DNA from: Tamarix chinensis
Taxonomy: Eukaryota > Streptophyta > Magnoliopsida > Caryophyllales > Tamaricaceae
Assembly: GCA_030549775.1 (NCBI GenBank)
Contig: CM060172.1
Coordinates: 5,505,861 to 5,569,860, forward strand
Length of the DNA: 64,000 nt
Reading direction: 5' to 3'
In this document: positions 1 through 10,515 of the stretch, piece by piece
Layout: the number at the start of each line of letters is the position of its first letter
How positions within the stretch are numbered: position 1 is the stretch's first letter
Made by a program: the position numbers and the translations under genes
Notes under the pieces: generated by a model
What the model was told of the DNA's origin: nothing
What the model saw: only the letters and a program-made list of their open reading frames with translations
Database searches by the model: none

Positions 1-560
1 CATATACCTGCTCAAAGATAGAAAATCAAAGGATACTATCATAATTTGAATAAACAAAACCTCCCTTTCCCCAACATTTGCCATGCCTGCACGTAAAGAA
101 AGAATGTCTCTGTAATTGACAATAGTTATTGAGTCAATAATAATCTGCACCATAACCGCAGACTAGACAATCATGAAATCAAAATCATAAGATATAGTTG
201 CCTCAGAGAGGTCTTCACACATTTCATGACTGATTTTAGATCACCAAAACCTGCTACTAAAGAGGCATTCTCATCAGGAACTGATCAAGCATATTCAATT
301 GGAACTCTTACTTTCTCTAGCTATAGATTGGCGAAGATACACTCCCACCCATGATGTTTGTAGTCCACTGTCTCCAAATGCAGATAGTCGATATCTCAGT
401 TGTCTTTATTCAATAGTCCATACTTCACTTCACACATCTTCTGCAGAAAGAATGTAAAGTTACTTAAGATTGTGATTGTTTTAGTTTTGGTCCGAATAAG
501 GCCTCAGCTCATAGTCGTAGCTCAGATAGTTACACAGTGGAAAGCAAACCAAGTTCGCTT
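1..560. other. AT-rich non-coding stretch, no gene recognised
   Basis: No open frame longer than a few tens of codons and no recognised domain on either strand. It lies downstream of CNIH exon 2 on the gene's minus strand, so it is probably intron 2 or a later intron. I looked here for the next cornichon exon (motif like RQHLVDVTEIFN) and did not see it. Confidence 0.5.
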
Positions 561-586
561 AGATATCCCGCAGGCCTAGGGGTGAG

Positions 587-905
587 TGTTAGATATGAAA
601 TCAAGTCAGTCTTTATTCAGTCATTTTTCATTATTTTCCAATGTTGGTTAGCATTTAGGTTTACATTTTATCTCGTGGAGTATATAGTATTGAGTTGTGC
701 TTATAAATAGACACCTATCACAATCATCCAACCACCTAGTCCAGAGTTCCACCAAAAACCAATAGCTCTTTCTTGAGACGTTGAAAAGTAGGCCCACATC
801 TACATAGCTAAACCCTTTTCCGTATATCCCATAGATTTCAGAGTGTTTGTTCGATATTAGATTGAGTTGAGCTAAATTTACTATATTTGCTTTTATTAAT
901 TTCCA
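587..905 (+). repeat. possible decayed LTR with TATA box
   Basis: A purine-containing tract (ggcctaggggtgag) ends at 586 and is followed by TGTTAGATATG, the layout of a polypurine tract and the start of a Copia-type LTR. A clear TATA box, TATAAATAG, sits at 702-710. Segments near 637-685 and 897-945 resemble each other as direct repeats. No matching 3' end, PBS or TSD was found, so this is tentative. Confidence 0.28.
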
Positions 906-1235
906 GGTAGGTTGAGATTTAGGTTTATTTTTATCTTGTAAAGTCCATCGCTTGGTCTATAGATAAATAACTACATGCTCAAATATTTTCATATAGGAGT
1001 TGATGAAATTTGTAAATTTTCAGAGAAACCTGAGGCTGGAAATTAGTCTTGCCTCAGTAGATTAACCCATGGCCACCAAATACAACATAAAGGCAATCAA
1101 ACTTCCTCAACCGAACCCACCAGATCAACGAAAGATGGAAATGGAATGAAGCCCAAAAATCTGAAAAATACCAACCTTCAATAGATGCACTTTCCGCGAT
1201 GCCTCGCAAAATAAAAACATAGCAAAGAGATGAAT

Positions 1236-1717
1236 CTCCCACATAAAAAAGGCATTAATGACACCTGGTTTAAAATAGGAACTCTTCTATCATCTTCTTA
1301 ATAATCTTTGATGAAGCATGAGGCCCCATGCATAATTCAATGGCAACATCATACTCTTTAAATTGATAAAATACAGATATTGATATTTTATCCAATTAAA
1401 CGAGAAGATGCTGATGAGTTATCAATAATTAAAATCTCACCAGAGGCATAGATAAGCCAAAACTGGAAAGTGCATCATCCAGCTTCAGCATCTGGATAAT
1501 CACGAGTGTAATAGGACAGTGAAACACACAACAAAAAGGCAACAAGGACAATATTGTTGCACTGACCGCTGTCTAACTGAGATTCCATAATAAGGAAATC
1601 CAAGAGTTAACAGAGGAGCAATTGCGACTGATGGGAGAAAAACAAATAGTAGAAGATGACTGATGAAGAAGGTTTACAACTGCTAGGCAGAGAAAAGTTC
1701 AAAGTGAAAGGAAGGCA
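1236..1717 (+). repeat. source copy of 482-bp segment duplicated at 15496-15977
   Basis: This 482-bp stretch recurs at 15496-15977 in the same orientation with a constant offset (14260), no indel seen and about four mismatches by eye (near 1365, 1442, 1576 and 1688). It has no clear coding capacity. The copy at 15.5 kb sits exactly between the two inverted gypsy arms, whereas here the sequence is continuous with ordinary flanking DNA, so this is taken as the donor locus. Confidence 0.93.
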
Positions 1718-2830
1718 AGGAAGAATCTAATTCAAAAATGATATAACAGCCAATCCCTCATAGAGCTCCAAGTAAGGGTTTCAATCAGGACAGAACTACT
1801 GAAATCACTTTTGGAGAAGCAACTATTAGTTGAGCATGGCCCATATAATGGCAGGGCCTACATGACATGGGAATTCCTGTCAGTGGGCAAAAGAGAAATA
1901 GCAGCAGAAAGTAATAGATGCAACCATCTTCCTTTGACATCTACATTCTTCACTGAAATGTTAGATTACCTTTCCAAAATCCTTGTGGCAATGTGATGTT
2001 TATGCCAACCTCTAGGAAGTTTTGATCTCACCGCAATCACTAATGAGCTAGCTGAAATTAAAAAACAAAGCATAGCAATGATTCAAGCCTGCTAAAAAGG
2101 CCATATTGGTGACTAATGAATACTGGTGATTCATATAGATTTTTCCTACTAGATATCATATCCCATTGTCTCTTCTGCAGTAAATTATCCACATGGTTGA
2201 TCCATTCTTTAAAATTGCTCCTCACTTATTGTACCCATCCTGCCACAGAATACAGTAGTCCTAAACACTGCTTCATATGAATGAGAAACATCAGCCTGCA
2301 GAGTCAATCAAGCCAGAGCAAAATGCCACAATATACTTTTTTTGGTCATTACAGGCTGGTTCACATGTTCTCCATGAACATATTACTGTCTGCATTCCCA
2401 CAAGATTCACTCTAAAATCATTTGTCAACCTACAACCAGAAAATGACCACCTTTTGCTGTATCCTCAATGCTAGTCCAAAATTGGTTCTTATGTATACAA
2501 AGAGCACCCCAGAAAATGAAAATGTACAAGAGCAACACCATACTAACAGCCCAATAACTTGTTCAGGAAAATGACAGTACCAAGACAGGATAGCAATCAT
2601 CCATTTTGAATCATAACAGACAAATGTAACAGAAGAGTCTATGCAATGCAAAAAAATTTTGCTAGCATTAGTAAAAACAATAGAAAATTCTTATAGCCAA
2701 GTTTCTCACCACAGATGAGTAAGATCAAACACTTTGCTTACAGAATCCCAATTCAACAACCCTTGAGACGTCAAAAGAATATTAGAGCACCATCAACCAA
2801 AGCTGAGAAAAGGACCATGGGGATACTTAC
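1718..2830. other. non-coding, presumed CNIH intron 2
   Basis: Sequence immediately 3' (minus strand) of CNIH exon 2, beginning with the splice donor GTAAGT at 2830-2825. Only short random open frames are present and no next cornichon exon was recognised. No repeat structure was noticed. Confidence 0.55.
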
Positions 2831-3012
2831 ATTTTTATGTTGTAATATAAATAAGGGGCACACAAGAGACACATAAACCAGTGCCCTGTCACAAGATAGA
2901 AGCAACACAAAAGTCCCTGTGTTATGAACTCAGGCTTGATCACTTGGTTGATTCTAGTTGCAGAGTCATATGGGTTGATATAATCAAACTCTAAATCTGC
3001 CAAGCACATAAG
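2831..3012 (-). CDS. CNIH: cornichon homolog (CNIH), exon 2
   Basis: Cornichon proteins are small ER/Golgi membrane cargo receptors that help load clients into COPII vesicles. This exon is 182 nt, in phase 0 at its start and leaving two bases of a split codon at its end. A good acceptor (ttgcag) precedes the first codon CTT and a consensus donor GTAAGT follows at 2830-2825. The translation carries the family hallmarks CLADLEFDYINPYDS and PEF, then TGHWFM and PYLYYN, covering the luminal loop and the second hydrophobic segment. It continues exon 1 exactly (tyrosine-glutamine, then leucine). The next expected block (RRQHL...TEIFN) was not found to the left. I see no frame lesion in the exon, so the gene may be functional provided intron 1 is spliced. 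Confidence 0.92.
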
Positions 3013-3794
3013 CTGCAAGACGTTAACAATGAATTAGAATAAAGAATTTGTATACCATAACAGTTAAATTGAGTAAATGCATTACTTAAAGTTCCACAGG
3101 GCATAAATCATTTCGAAATTCAACTAAATTGATGCCATCAAACAATCTTCGCACAATCACCTTCTCCTTATGGGAGAGATGGGAATGCACAGAAGCCCCA
3201 AAATTGCAATCATGTAATGTAGTACCATTGATGGTCGTGAAAATTCTAATCCAAATCTTACAATCCAAAAGTTGCTAAACAATCAAAATCATAGGTAAAT
3301 CTTAAAGTAATAGAATACAATTCTTGGTAAGATTATAAGAATCTTACAATCCTAAGTAAAATTTTACAATCCCAAGTAAGGTCTTACAATCATATGTAAA
3401 AACTTATGATTCTATAAAATGGCTATTTTTTTTACCTACTTTACCATAAAATATATTTTCCCCCTCATTCTCATCATATTTCTTCCCTAATCCTCTAAAC
3501 TTTCACACCTTATATGCTTTCGCAGCATACCAAATCCTAAGCACAAACTCATATGAAGTTTGAGCAAGATATCACAAAAACAGCAAAGCCAATTACTATA
3601 ATTAAGTGGTGATGAAGCATTGAAGCAAAATACCAATTAATAGCTCAAACACTATCCTCGATATAGTCAAATGAATATATCAAAGATTTTTGGTGTTATA
3701 GTTTTATTAACTTCTATTTAATTCATTTCCCCCTTTTGTTTTCTTTTGTGGTAATGTTGTCTTATTGATGTAAATTAAAGTGTATTGTGCATGC
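3013..3794. other. intronic AT-rich sequence with short tandem motif
   Basis: No gene. Around 3289-3412 a loosely repeated motif (cttacaatc + aagtaa, roughly 25-30 bp spacing) occurs several times. The remainder is AT-rich with no recognisable element. Confidence 0.45.
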
Positions 3795-4002
3795 ATGTGT
3801 AAGGGATCTAATTCGAGGACCTAGTTGCAATAGGGTTATGGGAAGATTGTAGATTTGTGAAATTATATGCAGTCAAGAATGGGGATTTCAGGAATTAAAT
3901 GATCATGAATTATGGGAATTGGGGTTAGGGTTTGTGAGAACTATGGAAAAGAAAAAAAGAGAGACAAACAATGGAGAAGAGAAAGTCAGGGTGGGAATAA
4001 AA

Positions 4003-4190
4003 GTATAAAACTGCGGTTGTGCGATACCGAGATATCACGGAGAATATTTTATAAGTTGTGGTTATCACAGTGTGCTATTCTATTATTCTTCACAATATCA
4101 TTAAATATTAGCAAATATCGGTATATATCAATCAATACATAACTAATAAATGTGTGATGTTTTAAAGCTATCACGCTTCTATTGTGTTGT
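4003..4190 (+). mobile_element. degenerate relative of the hAT-like MITE
   Basis: Absent from the paralogous copy at 25.25 kb. It starts with an ATAAAACTGCGGTTGTGCGA-like edge resembling the MITE at 12264, contains gatatcac, a run of aatatcggt-like units and the shared aaatgtgtgatgtt, and ends in attgtgttgtat. Boundaries are approximate and no clear 8-bp TSD remains. Confidence 0.5.
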
Positions 4191-4294
4191 ATATTGGCTT
4201 ACCCTAAAACTGCCAAATATGGACTAGTACACAATATTGGGATCGTACAGAGACTAGGAGTTAGCTAGTTGCTAATTCTCCCAACTTGTTTATT

Positions 4295-5063
4295 CATTTA
4301 TTTTTTTTTATTTTTTTGGTAAGTAATGTGCAGATTTTTTACTCTCCTTTCAAAATATGATTACAACCACAAGAAATTCAAACCTCGTAATCAATCTCCC
4401 TAAGCTATTTACATACATAATATGCTTGGTGAAGGATTTACAATAGGATATACTCTCTACTCTACTAGCCATTTCTCTAACTATGCTAGTAAACGTCACA
4501 TGTGGCATGCATTTCTTTTGATGGAAAATTCGTTGATTTCACTCTCCCCAAACATGGTAAGCAATTGAAGCCAACATATATCTAAGCATCAATATCCTAC
4601 CCATCGGTCCTCTTCCTCCTCTCCGCATCCAATGGATCATATGGCCAAGTTCTAATGGACAATGTGTACAGCTTAATCCTTCCAATAACTTATACCAAAC
4701 ACTCTAGACATAAGAGCATTCAAAGTATAGATGTTTCCTACTTTCATTCTTCTCTTCACATAACACACATATTGGAGCACATGTCATTCCTATCTTTTCC
4801 ATTTTGTCTTTTGTGAAGAGATGATTTTGTACCATCAACCAAAGTTGGAATTTTTGTCTTGGTAAGGTTAAAGGGTTCCACACAATCCTCCCCCACTCTA
4901 CTTCCTCACTCCTAAAACTAATAAGATCATATGCCTTGACTATGCTATAAGCTTCATGTTTAAGGATCCTTCTCAACTATCCAGACTTCATGATATCAGC
5001 AAAGTAATTTCTAATCTTCAATAACTTCTTAGGCACCATGACACCCACCCATTTTCAATAATA
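4295..5063 (-). mobile_element. 5'-truncated LINE (L1-type) insertion with 16-bp TSD
   Basis: Flanked by perfect 16-bp copies of TCCCAACTTGTTTATT at 4279-4294 and 5064-5079. The left end is T-rich (4298-4318), which is the poly(A) tail of a minus-strand element. The paralogous repeat at 25.3 kb has the uninterrupted site. The body encodes a fragment of an RT-associated zinc-binding domain (zf-RVT) in the minus strand. All three signs (TSD length, A-tail, 5' truncation) fit target-primed reverse transcription. Confidence 0.93.
4704..5045 (-). pseudogene. LINE reverse-transcriptase zinc-binding (zf-RVT) fragment
   Basis: An open stretch of 90 codons (4704-4976) contains the family pattern VWNPLTLPRQKFQLWL, then CAPICVLCEEKNESRKHLYF, with the C-x2-C and H...C ligands of the zf-RVT module found at the C-terminus of plant L1-type LINE ORF2. 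Upstream the frame continues past a stop near 4980 (KKLLKIRNYFADI...). Downstream toward 4480 it decays with several stops. Endonuclease and polymerase domains are missing, so this is a dead 5'-truncated copy. Confidence 0.88.
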
Positions 5064-5360
5064 TCCCAACTTGTTTATTAAAAAGGTTAAAGCGTCTTAT
5101 CATATCTCATTACAACTTGGAGTGCAAGCAAGCAAACCTCAGGTTGAACGAGCCTTTCATTAATAAGACATATTAACCCTAAAGCATAAACCTCTAAATA
5201 AAGTAGGGCCTCCAAAGAATTAAATAAAACCAATGCCTTACTACTTATTAATAAGCTTAAACCTAACCTACTAAGACTAAAATTTAGTCACTAGGGCCAT
5301 GTAGCTCCGAAGGTAAAGCCTAACCACAATCTAGAACCCAAACATTCATGCTCCTTATCT

Positions 5361-5640
5361 GGAAAACAAGCTTTTCCTTAAGCTTGTAATATGTGTAGGA
5401 GGAAAAAAGCATCAACAATGGACTCTATTGTAACTTGATCCTACAGTAATTTGTTTCACTTAATCTACAATTCCAGGAGGTGAGTAGCTACACATATATA
5501 TGATAAATTTAGCTCAAAAAACTCTAGTATGCAACATGTGGTTGTACCCATCATCACTGGCATGACCTACAATTGTGCCCAGTATATCTAGTGCCAAGAG
5601 CCTAGCCTTAAAAGTCTTGTAACTGTCCCGTATAAAGAAG
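5361..5640. other. short non-coding spacer
   Basis: No recognisable feature between the end of the dispersed repeat and the 5' LTR of the next element. Confidence 0.4.
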
Positions 5641-6733
5641 TGCTGCTAATAAGGACCTCAGACCCTACAAATTTTCATTTAATTATTGGATATAGTATAT
5701 AATAATCTATGTTAATTTTTTTAATTATTTTGCATGTTAATATTGGATCGAGCTCAATTTAAAACCATATTACAGGTGATCAAGAGCTGAACTCAAGAAT
5801 CCAAAATTCCTCAACATTTCTAGTATTTTATAGTTAGGCTAGAAATTATTAGACCTTAGATAGCACAGGTCTAATACCTAACCTATTTTTGTTTCGGATG
5901 TTTACGCTTGTGGGTTTGGTATTTGGCTAATAACGATAATGTCTTCTAAATATGTCTATTTTGATATTGGGACTTGACTCGAAATAATCGGGTCATTACC
6001 ACTTGCTTATTAGTTTCAGTTGGTTGATCTGACAGCCTTCCCAAATTACTAGATGATTTAAAAGCTCTCATTTTCATCTAAACCATGATTTGAGCTTTAA
6101 GGCCTACATCACGGCCCAACTTTCGCCCCTCATGATAAAACTCTCATTGTCCATCATTTTACTTTAAAAAATACCACTTTTTCAAATCCTTTCATAATTA
6201 TGCACATATCTTGCCCACTGCTTTCCTTAACTCACTAGTCATGGTAATGCCTCAAGAAACAATACCTCTCGCATTAATTTTTTTTCTGGGAGCCCACTTC
6301 TCCCATCCCCTTCCCTATATAATGTCTCTTCCCCACATATTCGATGATCTCTGCCAATTAGCCCTCATCCTCCTTTCCTCTTCACTTTCTCCTCTTTATT
6401 TTCAAATATGGTGGATTAAATCCACAACCCTATTATGAGGCCAACAATCTATCTTTACTTATATTACCATTTCTTTTAGATATTACCCTCTCCCATTTTG
6501 ATGTAAGGCTCGTCCCCAAGAGCTACAATCTTTATATATATCATATATCGGGGCACAATGATGTATGTTTTGATTTTGGAGATTTAACAAATATGAAGGC
6601 TTAGACGAATTTTCCTAAATTTGTCGATCATGACGACAGGTTCAAAGATTACTTTAAGTTCAGAGAAAACAATTACGTTTTCACAACTCCTTTTGGTAGA
6701 CTAATTACAATCTACCTCATTGGGTCCTCTTCA
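5641..6733 (+). repeat. 5' LTR of non-autonomous LTR retrotransposon (about 1.09 kb)
   Basis: Homologous along its length to the split LTR at 8901-9286 plus 21286-22565 (for example the ttttcatttaattatt block, the catcacggcccaact block, and the ttgatgtaaggct block). It ends in ...cctcttca at 6733, two bases before a tRNA-iMet type PBS. The 5' boundary (near 5641-5644, TG) is less certain because the first bases have diverged. Confidence 0.82.
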
Positions 6734-6735
6734 TT

Positions 6736-6750
6736 TGGTATCAGAACTCC
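6736..6750 (+). other. primer-binding site (tRNA-iMet type)
   Basis: TGGTATCAGAACTCC lies two bases after the LTR end, matching the common plant initiator-Met PBS core TGGTATCAGA. Confidence 0.8.
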
Positions 6751-7377
6751 AAGTTACTCGATCAACGATTTCAAGGAGGTAATCATTCCAATTTTGTTCA
6801 ATTTTGCTTTGTTTAGTTTTATCCTCTCTAATTTGTGCTTCTTGATACTTTTCTAATAGGTTATAGTTTCTCTACACTTGGCTCAACAGCTAGAAGCCGA
6901 CGAAAAGGAGTGGCAGCTCTGGCATCATTCATCGCCTCCACCATACATGACACCCTACTTCTCCATTCTTATATTTTGTTGCACTTGTATATTACCCCAT
7001 TGCTCAGTAAAAAATTTCTCATCTTTGAATTCTTGTTGCTAGCTACTTATTGATATTGAATCTGCTACTTTTCTTGTCCAAATATTACTATAGTTTGTTT
7101 TCCTTTCCCAAAATGTTTAGGAAGTTTGATTTGCCTGTGTCCATTAGTTTCGCAGTCTATAGTTAAGACTATTGGGCATGTAGGAATCCAAGTCAAACTT
7201 CAGAAAAAAAAATCAAAGATAGGAAATCTATCTAAGAATCTGAATAGTGTTGATAAACCTATTACCCTTTCCATTATTTCCTCTTCACCATGTCCTAGTA
7301 TTAATGTTAGTCATTATTTCAGTGATGTAAATTGGCCTTCTGCTTCTGACTCTATGGGCTTGTGACTCTATGGGCTA

Positions 7378-7987
7378 CTGTTTGAAAAGGCCTAAGGTGC
7401 ACGTAGACAATAGGGGTTAATATTACCAATCCAATGCTAGTCAAATACTGTTTTTGATCTTCCCAAAATATATAATCTTTTTGCTTCAAAATCATATTTA
7501 TTGGTATTCCAATTACACTTTTTCTCTCCTTCCTAACATAAGATTTAGTTATTGCATTTCTAAAAATAAAGCCAAAAAATAGCTAATTAGAATATCTTTC
7601 TCTCAACGTAATGGACTTTTTCCCTTTTCTCATTCAAAATTACATATATTGGTCTTCCTATAACCTTTTTTCCCTTCTCCCTTTCCTTCCCAATTTTGTT
7701 TTTCTGAAATTAAAATCTAAAAGTAGCTATTTTTTAGTAAGGTGTGCGTCTTATAGCTTTCTACGCCTTGGCATCTCAGTGCAGCAATAAAAATGGGATT
7801 GCGATTGTGGTGTTGCACTGTAATTTTTTTTCAACAACAAATAACGGTAAATATTTGTAAAATATTAGCTAATATTGCGTATCAGAATCGATATTTAATT
7901 GTATGCCTTAATGCATCATGTGTCTTGCTAATGTCGCCTAAAAAAGGACCAGACCTTCATGCCTTAGGTGCACCTTTTTCAAACACT
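7378..7987. mobile_element. candidate MITE with GTTTGAAAAGG-type inverted ends
   Basis: The left edge reads tgtttgaaaaggcctaaggtgcac; the right edge (near 7960-7987) reads as its reverse complement (cttaggtgcacc, tttttcaaac). A much smaller copy with the same ends lies at 24122-24235. TSD not convincingly identified. A hAT-like MITE fragment is nested inside. Confidence 0.45.
7785..7911 (+). mobile_element. fragment of the hAT-like MITE family
   Basis: Shares with 12264-12593 the edge aataaaaatgggattgcgat at the left, ttttcaacaacaaataacgg in the middle, and the terminal cgatatttaattgtatg at the right (compare gatatttgattgtatg at the MITE's end). Central part deleted. Confidence 0.55.
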
Positions 7988-8586
7988 ACTTTAGGAATAA
8001 CTAAAGGTGTCGCATCAAAGTATGTTGAATATGATAATAGTAAGGTTTAGCAGGAGAATATTTGTACCATTAAACTAAATTGTGTTGGTGCAAACTTGAA
8101 ATGTGTGGAAACTAATTATATCGCTCATGATTGTGACCTTTCATGGAATATTGATAAACTTATGTTGAGATTTGTTACTCGTAAGGACTTCTTTGAGTCC
8201 ACATTTCAATATGTTCCCATTAATGAATTGCTCCCCCCTAAACTAGTATTGAATTTGAAATCTATTCTAAATTGTTTTGCAAAAAGGTTTCAATCTTGAA
8301 AAATGACAATGGTGAAAATGATTTTAAGGATTTTGAAAATGAAATTAGTGATATGCAACTAGTTGGATTTGAAAATGCTTGCTTTAATGACCATATGATT
8401 TATCGGAATGCTAAACTCAGCATTCCTGATTTTGATCATCATTTTACAACTAATCAGTTTTTCCAAGGCAATAAATTTCAAACTTGGGTTGAGAATTTTT
8501 GTAATATGGGACATATATCGCCTACTTTGTTGAAAAATACGAGTTTTAAGTTGAAGATGTATTTGTTAATGGGTCAAGAGTTTTAA
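7930..8586 (+). pseudogene. degenerate ORF of unknown identity
   Basis: One frame runs through 7930-8050, crosses a TAG at 8048-8050 and continues to 8299; a second frame continues from 8272 to 8586, so at least one stop and one frameshift separate three pieces. The pieces contain DLHALGAPF, then WNIDKLMLRFVTRKDFFEST, then QGNKFQTWVENFCNMGHISP. I do not recognise a family. Being inside a LARD-like element it could be a relic of an element protein or a captured plant gene. Codon use looks like the AT-rich surroundings. Confidence 0.35.
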
Positions 8587-8876
8587 ATTGAAAATGTATG
8601 ATTGTAATAGAATTTCAATAATTACCTTTGGGTGTACTTCTTTTGATTATTTACCAAAGGATTTGTTGTCTTATTTACATTGAAAGAACTTTGACTCCTC
8701 TAAGATTGTGTTCATATCCCCTTTCCTTGCAACTTCCTATATTATTATTAGGATCATGCTAATAAGTTGTATTTTGTTTCTAGAACTCTTAATTTGCTTT
8801 TATGTCAACTTGTTGATATGATACCTGTTTTCCTATTTTTATAGGCTTTTTTTATATGTCCTTTGTCATTTCATGG

Positions 8877-8900
8877 ACAAAGGGAGCAAAAGACGGGGGA
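8877..8900 (+). other. polypurine tract before 3' LTR
   Basis: A 24-base tract that is almost entirely purine, ending in ACGGGGGA immediately before TGATACAGACC, the start of the 3' LTR. Confidence 0.8.
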
Positions 8901-9286
8901 TGATACAGACCTCGAACCTTACAAATTTTCATTTAATTATAGGATTTGACTTATCATAGTCTTCTTATTTCTTTTAATTATTTTGCATGTTAATATAATC
9001 TTCAATTTTGGACAATATTGCAAGTGATTAAGAGTTGGATTCAAGTATTGGAAGTGTTTATATATTTCTAGTATTTTATAATCTAGAATTTTTGGACTTT
9101 ATATAGTTTAGGTCTAATAATTAACCCATTTCCCTTTATAGAGTTTGTTTCAGATATTTAAACTTGATCTTTTGGGTTTGTCTCTCCACTCACTCATTGG
9201 GCTGAGTTGGCTGACCCGACAACCTTCCCAAATTCCTATATGATTTAAAACCTCTCATTTTAATCTAGACCACAATTTGAGCTTAA
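8901..9286 (+). repeat. 3' LTR of the LARD-like element, left part
   Basis: Starts TGATACAGACCTCG right after the polypurine tract and aligns with 5641-6100 of the 5' LTR. It is cut at 9286 by the 12-kb composite; the sequence resumes at 21286 after the TTAA duplication. Confidence 0.85.
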
Positions 9287-9534
9287 TGTCACGTGCTCAA
9301 AGGTTTCGGCCCCAGCGCCCCAGGCGAGGCCAGCATCCATCAACCCATACAGCTGAGCACCATGCCGAATATGCGCAACATCCCGCAATAATAACACAAT
9401 AGAGATGCATAAGAGGGACACCGAGTCATACCTGAGACATAACATCGACATTAGCAACTGTCAGACAACCAGGGGGCACCCATATTCGCATGGCCCATTG
9501 GCTAGATGCTTGGGGCAAGTCACGGACCGTGACA
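9287..9534 (-). repeat. TRIM-like element 3' LTR (248 bp)
   Basis: TGTCACGG...CGTGACA termini; 9287-9465 matches 10028-10204 as a direct repeat of about 175 bp with a handful of differences. The left flank TTAA (9283-9286) is repeated at 21286-21289. Confidence 0.85.
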
Positions 9535-10027
9535 TTCTCCCCCACCCAAAATCGCAAACGCCCTCGTTTGCACCACAGAGGGGTCCCAACATTGATTTCC
9601 TGCATCTCAAGCGCTGACCACGCGACAGTCCTTTAATCCTCGCCCTATGTTGGGAAAACATCCGAAAAAAACCATATGTTGCCCCACAAGGCTCGTAGTC
9701 CAACCAACAATCTCGTACTCAACATATCGGTTGCGGCATATCCGACCCCATCGTAGCGACAAACCTGCGCGCCCGAGATCGTCTCATCGCGGGGCCCTTA
9801 GCAACCCATTTCAATGGCCTGGATCCCACACCAAACCACGTCCACCAACACCCTTGTCAATGGACCCGTGCGACACTCACGACCTCCCCTTGGCTTCACT
9901 CCTTCGAAGTCGGTTGTCTCACAACGTGCCTCACACCCACGGCCTACCCACAGTCCTTCGGGGTAGCCAACAACACAGCAAAATGCTTGCTGACTAACAC
10001 GGGCAACGAGCTGCTCAGATACCACTT

Positions 10028-10204
10028 TTCACGTGCTCAGAGGTTTTGGCCCCAGCGCCCCAGGCGAGGCCAGCATCCATCAACCCATACGGCTGAGCAC
10101 CATGCCAAATATGCGCAACATCCCGCAATAATAACACAATAGAGATCCATAAGAGGGACACCGAGTTGTACCTTAGACATAACATCGACATTAGCAACTG
10201 TCAG
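10028..10204 (-). repeat. TRIM-like element 5' LTR, truncated
   Basis: Direct repeat of 9287-9465. Its end adjoins the PBS with the same two-base spacing as in the gypsy arms. It breaks off at about 10204-10209 where the gypsy LTR begins. Confidence 0.82.
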
Positions 10205-10252
10205 GCAGATGTCACGGCCCGTTTATTTTTTTTCACATGTTTGTCCGGAAGG

Positions 10253-10270
10253 TTCTAGAATGTTCTAGAG
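10253..10270 (+). promoter_or_regulatory. heat-shock-element-like motif in gypsy LTR
   Basis: TTCTAGAATGTTCTAGAG fits alternating nTTCnnGAAn units (TTC-GAA-TTC-GA), the consensus bound by heat-shock factors. The other arm has a degraded version at 21227-21244. Function not shown. Confidence 0.45.
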
Positions 10271-10506
10271 TCGTGTGGACTCTAGTAGAATTGTGTGGAA
10301 ATGTATGGAACCTTGTGTAAATATCTAGAGACCTCCTAGAATGGTGTGGAGCTCTCTAGAATCCTAAAGGCTAGAAGGATCATGAAAGGATTTAGAAGAG
10401 TCTCCTAAAATATCTTGTAATCTAGAGGTGTCTCTAGAATTATCTCCAAAGATATGGAAGACCTAGAACCTTCCACCAAATGAGGGAAAGGGAGGAGGAC
10501 CTCAAC

Positions 10507-10515
10507 TATAAATAG
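10507..10515 (+). promoter_or_regulatory. LTR TATA box
   Basis: TATAAATAG about 300 bp into the LTR, a normal position for the U3/R transition; conserved in the minus arm. Confidence 0.7.

Larger units (their letters stand above)
3795..5360 (+). repeat. dispersed intronic repeat, copy 1 (interrupted by MITE and LINE)
   Basis: The flanking parts match 25085-25600 in the same order and orientation: ggaacctaatccgagga-like at the start, attatgggaattrgggt in the middle, then cttgtttatt and aattgagtcac-like stretches at the end. Relative to copy 2 this copy carries two insertions, a degenerate hAT-like MITE near 4000-4190 and a LINE at 4295-5063. The identity of the repeat itself is unknown. Confidence 0.7.
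6751..8876 (+). mobile_element. internal region of a LARD-like element
   Basis: Only about 2.1 kb lies between PBS and polypurine tract, with no gag, protease, RT or integrase recognised in any frame. It contains MITE-like sequence (7378-7987) and degenerate ORFs of unknown identity (7930-8586). This fits a non-autonomous element that would depend on enzymes supplied in trans. Confidence 0.65.
9287..10209 (-). mobile_element. TRIM-like non-autonomous LTR element, 5' end missing
   Basis: Reads on the minus strand. The 3' LTR is 9287-9534, starting TGTCACGGTCCGTGAC and ending CACGTGACA. A polypurine tract (GGGTGGGGGAGAA, 9535-9550) precedes it. The 5' LTR survives only in part (about 10028-10204) and is followed by a PBS at 10011-10025 reading GTGGTATCTGAGCAG. 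The internal region is about 480 bp with no coding content. The first ~70 bp of the 5' LTR are missing because the plus-strand gypsy copy abuts there at 10210. LTR termini and PBS resemble those of that gypsy family. Confidence 0.82.

Noticed and set aside
1054..1242. 62-codon minus-strand ORF as a cornichon 3' exon
   Set aside because: No match to the expected RRQHL...TEIFN or C-terminal hydrophobic pattern; its end overlaps the duplicated segment by chance.
3086..3268. 60-codon minus-strand ORF just upstream of CNIH exon 2
   Set aside because: Would lie in intron 1; no family recognised and no splice sites supporting an extra exon between the well-matched exons 1 and 2.
9405..10025. Overlapping ORFs of 60-116 codons in the TRIM-like element
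   Set aside because: GC-rich non-coding internal region open by chance on both strands; no retrotransposon domain.
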